From Microvirga thermotolerans (GTDB taxonomy: Bacteria > Pseudomonadota > Alphaproteobacteria > Rhizobiales > Beijerinckiaceae): a stretch of 64,000 nucleotides of DNA. The translations under genes and the position numbers were made by a program. Every line of letters starts with the position of its first letter. Positions within the stretch are counted from its first letter, which is position 1. This document shows, piece after piece, positions 54,166 through 62,478 of the stretch. The notes under the pieces are model-generated. The model saw only the letters and a list, made by a program, of their open reading frames with translations. It was not told where the DNA came from and made no database searches. The stretch covers positions 2,820,001 through 2,884,000 of the forward strand of contig NZ_CP045423.1 in NCBI RefSeq assembly GCF_009363855.1. Direction: 5' to 3'.

Positions 54166-54515
54166 CGGCGATTTCCCGCGTGGGGGTTGCGACCCGCTAC
54201 AGCGACCTCGTGATCAAGGACGACGTGGCCTATTTCTCCGGCTACGTCCCGGAGACGAGCGTCGGCGCCTCCGTGGCCGAGCAGACGAAGGACGTGCTCG
54301 ACCAGATCGCCCAGTCCCTCGCCGAGATCGGCAGCGACAGGAGCCGGATCCTCCATGCCACGATCTGGCTCGCGGACATGAGTCATTTCGACGAGATGAA
54401 CGCGGTCTGGGATGCGTGGGTCGTGCCCGGCGAGGCGCCCGCCCGGGTCTGCGTGGAATCGAAGCTCGCCGACCCCGGCTACGGCCTCGAGATCCAGATC
54501 GTCGCCGCGCTCTGA
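54162..54515 (+). CDS. RidA-family protein (YjgF/YER057c/UK114)
   Basis: A 117-residue cytoplasmic protein of the imine/enamine deaminase family. AYFSGYVPET, DVLDQIAQSLAEIGSDRSRIL and PARVCVESKLADPGYGLEIQIVAAL, with the conserved Arg, are typical. RidA proteins clear reactive imines made by PLP enzymes. The GTG at 54162-54164 overlaps the epimerase stop, so both are coupled. The link suggests that the upstream enzyme makes or handles amino-acid intermediates. Confidence 0.9.
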   Translation: MTAISRVGVATRYSDLVIKDDVAYFSGYVPETSVGASVAEQTKDVLDQIAQSLAEIGSDRSRILHATIWLADMSHFDEMNAVWDAWVVPGEAPARVCVESKLADPGYGLEIQIVAAL

Positions 54516-54537
54516 GGTTGTTTCGGACGGCGGCCCG

Positions 54538-55077
54538 TCAGCGAAGCGAGGTGCCGGTCCAGGACGGCGGGTCGCTGGCGGGGAAGGATTCGAGGTCCGC
54601 CTCCTCGACCCTATCGGGCTCCGTCCCGTCCCTCGCCTCGGCAAACTCCGTGTGGCCGAAGCCCTTCCGGTAATCGAGGACCGAGAACACCTCCGGCACG
54701 ATCCGGTAGAGCGCCACGCCCTCCAGGCCCTGCGTGGCATATTGGGCAAGCTGCGGGAACTTGGCGAGCATCAGCCGCACGGCCTGGTCGATTTCGGCAG
54801 GAGCCGTCAGCCGCTGGGCCCGCCCGGCGAGGGACACCCCCCTGATCTGCTCCCAGGTCTCGTATGGAAGGGCGATGGCGACGGAGACCCGGTCGTCATG
54901 GGCGATGTTCCGGGCCTTCTGGGACTGGTCCGCGCAGCCGAAATACAGGTGAAGGCCGCTGCTGGCATAGGAGACGGTCGTCGCCTGCGGGTATCCGTCC
55001 TCGCGGATCGTCGCGAGGGTCATGTCCTTCGCCCGGTTCAGGATATCGACGATTTCCCGCCGCAAGGTCTCGTCCAT
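54538..55077 (-). CDS. Pyridoxamine 5'-phosphate oxidase-family (FMN-binding split barrel) protein
   Basis: A 179-residue protein with the split-barrel fold, of the PPOX-like group with TLATIREDGYPQATTVSYAS at the N-terminus and RVSVAIALPYETWEQIRGVSLAGRAQRL. The C-terminus ASDPPSWTGTSLR is a tail seen in several small Hyphomicrobiales proteins. The ATG at 55075-55077 is preferred because GGGAGG lies nine bases upstream. It probably binds FMN or F420, but the substrate is unknown. Confidence 0.87.
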   Translation of the reverse strand: MDETLRREIVDILNRAKDMTLATIREDGYPQATTVSYASSGLHLYFGCADQSQKARNIAHDDRVSVAIALPYETWEQIRGVSLAGRAQRLTAPAEIDQAVRLMLAKFPQLAQYATQGLEGVALYRIVPEVFSVLDYRKGFGHTEFAEARDGTEPDRVEEADLESFPASDPPSWTGTSLR

Positions 55078-55375
55078 CGCCACGAACCTCCCTATCGATG
55101 AATTCTAACACAGCGGACGGGGGTTGGCTTCCCCGGAAAGGCTTGGGGGCGCGTGCTCTGCGGGAGGTCCTCGGAGGCAAGATTATCGCAACTCTGTTGC
55201 GGAACCTCAGGGCGCACAACCTGAAAAGCGGAGTATTTTCGAGATTTTTCTCAAGCCAAGCCATTGCCGGATAAAGAAAAAAGCAAATGAAACAAAATCC
55301 ACTCTTCGCCCGGAGAGCAGACAGCATCCCCGTTTTGAGCGAGAACGGCGTCCAGACTGGAACATGGAGGTCGAC

Positions 55376-55615
55376 ATGACCCACGAATTCGATTTGATCG
55401 GCGCTCTCACGAGCTTCTCCGTCGGCACCCTCGACGGGCGCGACGCCATGATGGTGATCGAGATCGCCGCGACTCCGGACGATTTCGCCCGCGGCATCCG
55501 TCACCAGATGCCCGTCGCGATGACGGCCGACCGCGCCCGCGAGCTCGGCGAAGCGCTGCTGATGGCGGCGGAAGCGGCCCTGATGGGCGACGCGCCCACC
55601 AACAGCGTCAATTGA
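55376..55615 (+). CDS. Small protein of unknown function
   Basis: A 79-residue predicted protein starting MTHEFDLIGALTSF. GGAGG at 55366-55370 lies five bases before the ATG at 55376. It has a beta-like first half and a helix rich in Ala and Leu (RARELGEALLMAAEAAL) at the end, with no signal or membrane segment. I do not recognise a family. It follows a more AT-rich stretch of about 150 bases, which could carry its promoter. An upstream in-frame ATG at 55364 is a possible alternative. Confidence 0.6.
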   Translation: MTHEFDLIGALTSFSVGTLDGRDAMMVIEIAATPDDFARGIRHQMPVAMTADRARELGEALLMAAEAALMGDAPTNSVN

Positions 55616-55722
55616 CGTGCCCCCACGCCGGCGCCGCCGGCGCGACGCAGCCCGGAGCCGTTCCTCCCCCTGCCGCGGTGCATCCCCGGCAAACTCGGGC
55701 AGGCCGGCACCGAGAGCCTGCG

Positions 55723-56538
55723 TCAATGGTTCGGCTGCGCGGGCCTGTCCCTTTCCTGCCGTGTCTTCTCGCCGGTCCGGCAATCGACGCCGGGAGGGGT
55801 GGAAGCGGCGGGAACCGCCGCGACGTCCCGGCCGTCGATCCCTGACACCTCGCGCAGGATCTTCAACTCGATGAGAGCCGCGAACTGATCGACGTCGCGG
55901 ACCGGCTGCATGAAGGCGCCCATCCCGCCGATCACGCAGTCCCGGTAGTAGATGTCGAGCACATCCATGTCCCAGGCGGCTTCCGGCTCCTTGATCATCA
56001 CGGGGAGGCCGTTGATCGTGATCCCCGCGGCGGCGAGCTGATCGCGCGCTTCCGTCACCGGGCGTCCATCGTTGTTGGTGCCGTCTCCCGAAACGTCGAC
56101 GACCCGCCGCACCGTCTCGGCCTCCATCTCCCGAAGGAGCCGCGCGCTGAAATCGAGCGCCGCCGAGATCGAGGTGGTCGTTCCCCGGCGCACGGGTTGG
56201 AAGGCCAGCTTCTGGGCGAACGTGCTGGCGGAATCCGGACCGTCGATCGCCGTCCACGGGACCACGACGGCCTGATCGTCCGCGGACGACCATTCCACAT
56301 AGGTGACGGCGATCCGTCCGAGAATCCCCCGCTGGATCGCCTTGTGGACGAGGGGCGACCGGAACGCCTCCACGAATCCGTCCCGCTGCAGCTGCTGCTC
56401 GCGGGGATCCATGGAGGAGGACACGTCGACGGCAATGACGAGGGCGAGGTCGAACCTGGGTTCGGCCTGAACGGGCTGGACGAGAAGGCAGGCGGCGAGA
56501 GACAGGCACAGACGCGGGGACCGGGGCAAATGGAACAT
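55723..56538 (-). CDS. DUF1194-type von Willebrand factor A protein, secreted
   Basis: A 271-residue protein with a signal peptide (about residues 1-26, ending VQA) and a single VWA domain. The MIDAS residues are in VIAVDVSSSMDPRE, with Thr in RRGTTTSIS and Asp in VVDVSGDGTNNDGRPV. DUF1194 proteins have this architecture. The ATG at 56536-56538 has GGAGG five bases upstream; an earlier GTG adds two residues. Metal-dependent protein binding in the periplasm is expected, with an unknown partner. Confidence 0.88.
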   Translation of the reverse strand: MFHLPRSPRLCLSLAACLLVQPVQAEPRFDLALVIAVDVSSSMDPREQQLQRDGFVEAFRSPLVHKAIQRGILGRIAVTYVEWSSADDQAVVVPWTAIDGPDSASTFAQKLAFQPVRRGTTTSISAALDFSARLLREMEAETVRRVVDVSGDGTNNDGRPVTEARDQLAAAGITINGLPVMIKEPEAAWDMDVLDIYYRDCVIGGMGAFMQPVRDVDQFAALIELKILREVSGIDGRDVAAVPAASTPPGVDCRTGEKTRQERDRPAQPNH

Positions 56539-56676
56539 TGCCACCTCCGTTCAGGATGGCCCCCAAGCCCGAATGGACCCATTCGGCGCAACGGCTCGCA
56601 TTGAAGCCTGAACGGCAATGGTTGCCGCTGGTTCCCGCTCCGCCTTTGGAAATGGCCTGCCCGGCACTGCAGCCCG

Positions 56677-56704
56677 AAAAAATTGGGCGCCCGTAGGCGC
56701 CCAA
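56677..56704 (-). terminator. Rho-independent terminator of HU gene
   Basis: On the minus strand TTGGGCGCC, TACG and GGCGCCCAA form a perfect 9-bp stem with a tetraloop, followed by six T (56682-56677). It is 25 bases after the HU stop and is the clearest terminator in the window. Confidence 0.92.
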
Positions 56705-56728
56705 TCCGTCACGAAATGTGAGGCAGTC

Positions 56729-57025
56729 TCAGCCCTTGCGCGAGCGGCGCTTGGAATTCACGCGCTCCTTCAGCGCCTTGGCCTGCTCGAACTTCACGTT
56801 CTTGGAGGCGGCGATCTTGATGGCCTCGCCCGTCTGCGGGTTGCGGCCCTTGCGCGCCTTGCGCTCCGAGAGCTTGAACTTGCCGAAACCGAAGATCGCG
56901 ACCTCCTCGCCCTTGTGGACGGCGTCGCTGATGGCCTCGAACACGTGCTCCACCACGTTTCGCGCGAAGGCCTTCGTCAGCTCGTACTCCTGAGCAATCT
57001 GCTCGATCAGTTCATTCTTGTTCAT
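56729..57025 (-). CDS. hup: HU-family DNA-binding protein
   Basis: A 98-residue histone-like protein that bends and compacts DNA. MNKNELIEQIAQEYELTK and the arm region GFGKFKLSERKARKGRNPQTGE are typical of HU, with a basic tail VNSKRRSRKG. The length is slightly more than the usual 90 residues because of the tail. It is monocistronic: a terminator follows and the gap upstream (57026-57371) has two TTGACG motifs that may serve as -35 boxes. Confidence 0.95.
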   Translation of the reverse strand: MNKNELIEQIAQEYELTKAFARNVVEHVFEAISDAVHKGEEVAIFGFGKFKLSERKARKGRNPQTGEAIKIAASKNVKFEQAKALKERVNSKRRSRKG

Positions 57026-57242
57026 GGGTGTTCCTTCGATCCCAGAGGAAAGCCTGACAGGTGAGCTTTCCCGGCAAGGTTAGCTCATCCGCCGCGATTG
57101 CATGGGTGTAACCTCTGCGTCAAGCCGGATTTTCTCGATTCTCGACCTTCTGCCAAGTCTCCGTAACGTCAAATACCTTGCGCGGCGGCGTCAATACGAC
57201 CGCTCGACTGGCCGCGCGCCCGGCCGCCCGGGAACCGGGCTC

Positions 57243-57344
57243 AGAGCGGTTTACGCTTCGATGGAATCGCACTCCGCTCCGAAGCTCCTGGTTTGCCGCG
57301 TCTCCGGACAAAGAACCGGTTCCCACTCCTCCTGAAAAGGCTCT
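57243..57344. repeat. Dispersed palindromic repeat (Hyphomicrobiales type)
   Basis: The element begins AGAGCGGTTTACGCTTCGATGG and ends GGTTCCCACTCCTCCTGAAAAGGCTCT, with AGAGC/GCTCT at its ends. I recognise this as a form of the highly abundant intergenic repeat of Methylobacteriaceae and Bradyrhizobium-like genomes. It fills most of the 346-base gap between HU and the EEP-family gene. The rest of the gap shows only HU upstream sequence. Confidence 0.7.
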
Positions 57345-57371
57345 ATGGGCCGGCAGAGGCCCGTCGGCAGG

Positions 57372-58214
57372 TCACAGGTCGAGTTCGAGCAGGACGGGCT
57401 GATGGTCGGAGGCCTGGCATTCCTGGTCGTAGGTAATGCGGCGCAGCCGGGGCCGGAGGTCCTCCGTCACGAACATGAAGTCGCAGCAATGGGGCGGCCC
57501 GTTGACCTGCTCGTAGATGCAGAAGGAGTAGGGATGCGCCTTCGCGCCGTTCAGGGCCTCCCAGGCATCGACGAGGGCGGGCGCGCCGTCCTCGAAGCTC
57601 TCGGAGATCCGCCTCTTGGTCGGGTCTTCGGGGCGCATGTTGAAGTCGCCGGTCAGGACGGCGGCGGAGGCCGCCGGGAACCGGACATAGGTGCCGGGCC
57701 CGTCCTCGCGGAGCGTCCGGGCCCTGGCGTGGGCGGTGCGGTGGGCTTCGCGGATGCCCTCGACCTGAGCCCGGCGCAGCGCGCCGGACGAGTATTCGAG
57801 ATGGGTCGTCATGACCCGCAGCGGCCCCGAGCCCGTCTCGACGGTGGCCTCCAGCAGCAGGCGGGGCATGTTGCGGGTCGGCGCCGCCTCCCACGGCAGG
57901 GTGTAGCGCAGGACCTGGCTCACCGGCCGGCGCGAGAGGATCATGTTGCCGAAGCGGCGGCGCCCCCCCGCCCCGTCCGGAATGTCGAGGGCGACGCCTT
58001 CGACCGCCGTGAAACCCGGCAGCAGCGCCGCGAGGGCGGCGAACTGGTTCCCGCCGTCGTTGCCCTTGAGGTTGCCGAAATTGTCGGAAACCTCCTGAAG
58101 GCACAGCACGTCGAAATCCGCGATGTTGCGCGCCTCGGCGATCTGGCGGGCGAGGTCGACCCGGCCGTCGATGCCGAGTCCCCACTGGATGTTCCAGGTG
58201 ATGATCCTGAGCAT
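57372..58214 (-). CDS. Endonuclease/exonuclease/phosphatase (EEP)-family hydrolase
   Basis: A 280-residue metal-dependent hydrolase of the EEP fold. Motifs are ITWNIQWGLG, VLCLQEVSDN with catalytic Glu, VMTTHLEYSS, LTGDFNMRPED with the active-site Asp/Asn, and ASDHQPVLLEL with the closing His. No signal peptide is seen. It starts 14 bases after the permease stop and is the last gene of the ABC operon. Family members split phosphodiesters or phosphomonoesters, so the imported ligand may carry a phosphate. Confidence 0.9.
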   Translation of the reverse strand: MLRIITWNIQWGLGIDGRVDLARQIAEARNIADFDVLCLQEVSDNFGNLKGNDGGNQFAALAALLPGFTAVEGVALDIPDGAGGRRRFGNMILSRRPVSQVLRYTLPWEAAPTRNMPRLLLEATVETGSGPLRVMTTHLEYSSGALRRAQVEGIREAHRTAHARARTLREDGPGTYVRFPAASAAVLTGDFNMRPEDPTKRRISESFEDGAPALVDAWEALNGAKAHPYSFCIYEQVNGPPHCCDFMFVTEDLRPRLRRITYDQECQASDHQPVLLELDL

Positions 58215-58227
58215 GGAGGTCCTGCGG

Positions 58228-59139
58228 TTACTGCCCGACCTTGCTCAGGACGTCGGCCTTCAGGAAGCGCTCGATGACGATCATGAACAGAACGGAGGGC
58301 ACGAGGAGGATGAGGGCGGTGATCGAGGCGATCTGGTAATTGCCGCCCATGCTTGCGTTGTAGAGGAGAAGCGGCAGGGTTGTCACCTGCGGAACGCCGA
58401 CGAAGAACGTGCCCGTGAACTCGTCGAGGGATTCGAGAAAGACGAAGATCGCGCTGGCCATGATGCCGGGCGCGGCGAGCGGCAGCGTGATGGTGAAGAA
58501 GGTGCGCAGCGGCGAGGCGCCGATGTTGCGGGCCGCAAGCTCCAGATCCCGGTCCACCGCCGCGAAGGCGGCGGCGGCGATCCACACGGAATAGACGAGC
58601 CCGTGGGCGGCATGGACCAGCACCACGCCGGGAATCGTGCCCGTGAGCCCGAGCCCGTAGAAGACGCGGGCCACGTTGATGTAGATCGCCACGGAGGGAA
58701 AGGCCTGGGGGAGCAGGAACAGGATCATCAGCGCCGTCCGCCAGGGCAGACGCAGCCGCGCGAGCGCGTATCCCGCCGGCACGGACACGGCGAGCGCCAC
58801 GACCACGGTCAGGCACGCGATGCCGACGCTGGTGGCGAGCGAGGCCATGGCGTCGCCCGTGGGGCGGAACACCACCTCCCAATATTTCAGTCCGTAGGAG
58901 ACCGGCAGCTTGAACGGGGCGTACCAGCGCTCCGCCACCGACCAGAGCACGAGATTGGCGAGCGGCCCGAACAGCAGGAAGGCGAAAAGCGCCAGGGCCA
59001 CGACCTTCAGGAGCGTGGAGCCCAGCGCCCAGACGCCCGCCGCCGCCTTCGACGCGGCCGGCGGACGGCCCGCGTCGGCGCGGCCCGGCCGCTTTTCGGA
59101 ATATCCGCCGGCGGCAGGGGAAAGCCCGGTCCCGCTCAT
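58228..59139 (-). CDS. ABC transporter permease, second subunit (PotC/ThiP-like)
   Basis: A 303-residue membrane permease with six helices after a long, charged N-terminal tail (about 35 residues). The EAA loop ELAARNIGASPLRTFFTITLPLAAPGIM is conserved. FTGTFFVGVPQVTTLPLLLYN is typical of the iron, spermidine or organophosphate importer branch. The ATG at 59137-59139 overlaps the first permease stop. Confidence 0.9.
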   Translation of the reverse strand: MSGTGLSPAAGGYSEKRPGRADAGRPPAASKAAAGVWALGSTLLKVVALALFAFLLFGPLANLVLWSVAERWYAPFKLPVSYGLKYWEVVFRPTGDAMASLATSVGIACLTVVVALAVSVPAGYALARLRLPWRTALMILFLLPQAFPSVAIYINVARVFYGLGLTGTIPGVVLVHAAHGLVYSVWIAAAAFAAVDRDLELAARNIGASPLRTFFTITLPLAAPGIMASAIFVFLESLDEFTGTFFVGVPQVTTLPLLLYNASMGGNYQIASITALILLVPSVLFMIVIERFLKADVLSKVGQ

Positions 59140-59969
59140 GCCTGCACCTCCCGCTTCACGTTGTGGCGGAGGTAGATCCAGGCGACCGTCCCCGCGATGA
59201 CGTAGGAGATCACGCCGAGCGCGTTGGCGGTGGCGTAGTCGCCGTAGGAGTTGATCCTGAAGGCCATGTCGACCGTGAGCATGGTGGGCTGCGAGCCCGC
59301 CACCATCATCGGCACCGACAGGACCGACAGCATGGTGACGAAGGAGAGCACGAGGCCGACCAGCAGGGTCTGCGCTACCTGCGGCAGCACGAGTTCGATC
59401 AGCACGCGCAGGCGCGAGGCGCCGAGATTGCGGCCCGCCTCGACGGTCGCCCGGTCGATGGAGGCCATGGCCCCGGCGAGCATGAGGGTGACGAAAGGCA
59501 CCTGCTTCCACACGAAGGTGACGATGATGCCGCGCCAGTCCAGCAGGCTCGTGGCCTGGATCGGCTCCATGAGTCCCAGCGCCACGAAGGTGTTGTTCAT
59601 CAGCCCGTTCTTGGCGAGGAAGGTGCGCATGCACTGGGCGGCGACGATGAAGGGAATGAAGAGCGGCCAGCGGTAGAGGCTGCGCAGCACCGCGACGAGC
59701 CACGGCGTCTCGCTCAGGGTGAGGATGCCCGCAATCGCGATCGAGAACAGGCCGGTCAGCGCCGTCGAGACGATGACGATGAAGAGGGTGAAGAGGATGT
59801 CGGTGGAATAGAGCTCGTACGCCTTCCGGAAGGATTCGAGGGACGGCGCGCCGTCCGGCCCCGTGAAGGCGGAGGCGAGCGAGAACCCGAGCGGGTAGAG
59901 AAAGAGCACGCCGATCATCGCCAGGGCGGGGGCGATGAGCAGGAGGCCGAAGAGCGAAGGTCGCGCCAT
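59136..59969 (-). CDS. ABC transporter permease, first subunit
   Basis: A 277-residue permease with six helices and the EAA-type loop EAGRNLGASRLRVLIELVLPQVAQTLLVG. It pairs with the downstream permease and belongs to the same branch. The start ATG at 59967-59969 is chosen because it directly precedes the first helix; a longer frame overlaps the binding protein. Confidence 0.9.
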   Translation of the reverse strand: MARPSLFGLLLIAPALAMIGVLFLYPLGFSLASAFTGPDGAPSLESFRKAYELYSTDILFTLFIVIVSTALTGLFSIAIAGILTLSETPWLVAVLRSLYRWPLFIPFIVAAQCMRTFLAKNGLMNNTFVALGLMEPIQATSLLDWRGIIVTFVWKQVPFVTLMLAGAMASIDRATVEAGRNLGASRLRVLIELVLPQVAQTLLVGLVLSFVTMLSVLSVPMMVAGSQPTMLTVDMAFRINSYGDYATANALGVISYVIAGTVAWIYLRHNVKREVQA

Positions 59970-60057
59970 GGTCGAGCAGGATCCCGGTTTCGGCGGTGAG
60001 CCGGTGCCGAAGCGCCGCGGGCGCCCGCGCCGGACGCCCGCGGAATGAACGGACAGG

Positions 60058-61191
60058 TCAGTTCGCGACCTTCTTCTCGTAGGCTTCGAGAATGTCGTTG
60101 AAATAGGGGCTGATCGGGAACGGCTTGCCGTTGGCGGAAAGCGCGTCCGGCGGGATGTCCGCGAAGAGCTGGTTCCACACGGCCTGGTCGAGCTTGCCCT
60201 CCAGGTTCTTGGCATCGATGCCCGGATACCAGTTGAACCGCTTCACGATGCCCTCCGCCTGCACGTCGGGGCTGGTCGCGAGCGCCACGAACTCCGCGGC
60301 GAGCTTCTCATGCGCCGTCTTGGCGGGGATCGCGTAGTACATCGGCTGCCCCGGCATGCCGGGCGACACGAGCTTCAGGCGCATGTTCGGCGGAAGCTTG
60401 CCCTCGGCCTTCCAGGTGTAGAACATGTCGACCCAGACCGGCCCCATGGCGATCTCGCCGCGGTTGAGCATATCGAGAGTGCCGGCGTTGCCGGGCGTGA
60501 TCACGACGTTCCGGTTGAACTCCTTCAGGTCGGCGAGGGCCTTCTCCCAGGTCGCCTTCTGGGCGGCGTCGTAGGGCCCCTTCTCCAGCTTCGCCGCGTC
60601 GCCGCCGAAGGCCGCGACCCAGCCCGTCACGAAGGCGACGCCGGACATGCCGCCCTTGATGCCGTTGTAGCCGAACTGCTTCGGGTTCTTCTTCACCCAC
60701 TCGCGCAGCTCCGCATAGCTGTTCGGCGGATCCTTGATGAGGTCGGGGTTGTAGGCGATGGCGGTCTGCGAATGGAACATCGGCATGACGTATCCCGAGA
60801 CGTCGGTGCCGAGGGAGTTCGTCGCCGTGTCGCGCGTCACGAGCTTGCCGGTGGGAAGGTCGTCGCGGTACTTCTTGAGCAGGTTGCTCTGCACCATGGT
60901 GCCCGCGGCCTTCTGGTGGATGACCACCACGTCGAAATCGGCGGGAGCCCCGGCCTTGCTCTGCGCCTCGAGCTTCTCGAAGATCTTCTGGGACCCGCCG
61001 TCGCCGGGTCCCGTGCCGACGGCGACGACCTTGACGCCGGGATGCTGCTTTTCGAAAAGCGGACCGAGATAGTCCTTGATGTAGTCGACCATGTTCTGGT
61101 CGCCGGCGGTTGCGACGTTGAGCGTCTGCGCGCTGGCGGCGCCCGTCATGAGTAGCGCCGCAAAGCCCGCGGCGTAAAGGGCTCTACGCAT
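60058..61191 (-). CDS. ABC transporter substrate-binding protein (SBP_bac_1-like)
   Basis: A 377-residue periplasmic binding protein with a signal peptide (about residues 1-21, ending ASA). The mature start QTLNVATAGDQNMVDYIKDYLGPLFEK and the QPMYYAIPAKTAHEK region fit the iron/phosphonate/spermidine-like group. The ligand is not evident from sequence. It overlaps the ATPase stop by 8 bases and precedes the permease. Confidence 0.9.
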   Translation of the reverse strand: MRRALYAAGFAALLMTGAASAQTLNVATAGDQNMVDYIKDYLGPLFEKQHPGVKVVAVGTGPGDGGSQKIFEKLEAQSKAGAPADFDVVVIHQKAAGTMVQSNLLKKYRDDLPTGKLVTRDTATNSLGTDVSGYVMPMFHSQTAIAYNPDLIKDPPNSYAELREWVKKNPKQFGYNGIKGGMSGVAFVTGWVAAFGGDAAKLEKGPYDAAQKATWEKALADLKEFNRNVVITPGNAGTLDMLNRGEIAMGPVWVDMFYTWKAEGKLPPNMRLKLVSPGMPGQPMYYAIPAKTAHEKLAAEFVALATSPDVQAEGIVKRFNWYPGIDAKNLEGKLDQAVWNQLFADIPPDALSANGKPFPISPYFNDILEAYEKKVAN

Positions 61192-62293
61192 GGATTCCTC
61201 CCTTGGCTTGATCGGTGGGGAACAGGTGCAGCGACGCCACCGGCAGCCTCAGGCCGACGGGGCGGTCGACGTCGTGGTAGCCGTCGTCCGTCACGGTGAA
61301 ATGACGGTCGCCGATCGCGACCACGTACCTGTAGTGTCCGCCGGGATACGTTCTCTGCGTAATTGTCCCGGGCAGAACGATGGCTCCCTCGACCCGGGCG
61401 TCCGGCTCGTCGAGGGACGCGACGTCGTCGCGGAAATAGGCCGTCACGGCGCCGACCGGAACGGCGCCCGCATAGGGAACGGCAGGCCCGTCGCCCGTGC
61501 GGATCTCGACGCCGCCCTCGGCGGGTCGCACGTCCAGCTCGATGGTGTTCTCGGCCCCCATGAAGCTGGCGACGAAGGGCGAGTTGGGCCGGTCGTAGAC
61601 CTCCTTCGGCGGCCCGACCTGTGCGATGCGCCCCGCATCCATGACCACGATCCGGTCCGCCATGGTCATGGCCTCCTCGCGGTCGTGGGTGACGTGGATG
61701 GCCGTGAAGCCGAGGCGCGCCTGGAGCGCCTTGATCTCCGAACGGAGCTGGATGCGCACCTTCGCGTCGAGGTTCGAGAGGGGCTCGTCGAGGAGCAGGA
61801 TCTCCGGCTCGATGGCGAGCGCCCGCCCCAGGGCGACGCGCTGGCGCTGTCCGCCGGAGAGGTTGGTCACCTTCCGGTCCTCCAGCCCCGACAGGTTGAG
61901 CATCTTCAGGACCGCCGCCACCCGCGCCCGGATCTCGTCCTTGGCAACCCCGCGCAGGCGCAGCCCGTAGCCCACGTTGCCCAGCACGGTCATGTGCGGC
62001 CACAGGGCGTAGGACTGGAACATCATGGCCATGCCGCGCTTCTCCGGCGGCACGTCCACCACGTCGCGCCCGAAGAGCCGGATGGCGCCGCCGGAGGCCT
62101 TCTGGAATCCGGCGATGGTTCTCAGGAGCGTCGTCTTCCCGCATCCGGACGAGCCGAGGATGGCGATGAACTCCCCCGGGGCGACGGAGAGGCTCACTCC
62201 GTGCAGCACCTGCTGGCTGCCGTAGCTGACCTGCAGGCGGTCGACCTCGATCGCGGGCAAGCTGGCATTGTCCACGTCCCACGTCCCTCCCAT
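61184..62293 (-). CDS. ABC transporter ATP-binding protein (PotA/FbpC type)
   Basis: A 369-residue ATPase and the first gene of its operon. Walker A GSSGCGKTT near residue 48, FQSYALWPHMTV, LSGGQRQRVALGRAL, Walker B LLDEPLSNLDAKVR and the H-loop in HVTHDREEAMTMAD are present. A TOBE domain follows. The ATG at 62291-62293 is preferred; a frame opening at 62374 would add 27 unmatched residues. Confidence 0.92.
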   Translation of the reverse strand: MGGTWDVDNASLPAIEVDRLQVSYGSQQVLHGVSLSVAPGEFIAILGSSGCGKTTLLRTIAGFQKASGGAIRLFGRDVVDVPPEKRGMAMMFQSYALWPHMTVLGNVGYGLRLRGVAKDEIRARVAAVLKMLNLSGLEDRKVTNLSGGQRQRVALGRALAIEPEILLLDEPLSNLDAKVRIQLRSEIKALQARLGFTAIHVTHDREEAMTMADRIVVMDAGRIAQVGPPKEVYDRPNSPFVASFMGAENTIELDVRPAEGGVEIRTGDGPAVPYAGAVPVGAVTAYFRDDVASLDEPDARVEGAIVLPGTITQRTYPGGHYRYVVAIGDRHFTVTDDGYHDVDRPVGLRLPVASLHLFPTDQAKGGIHA

Positions 62294-62478
62294 GATGGCG
62301 CTTTCCGCGTCCTTATGGGTCGAGACAATCACATTTGCATGACGGTGAAAAGCCTGGGATTTGAACGGGATCACAACTTTAGCCGGCTAGGCCTCGCCCT
62401 TTGGAGGGAGGCGTCCGGCATGTCCCTCCGTGATGCCGTCACGGAATGGAAGCCCCTCCGGCGCCGGGCGGGCCCGCC

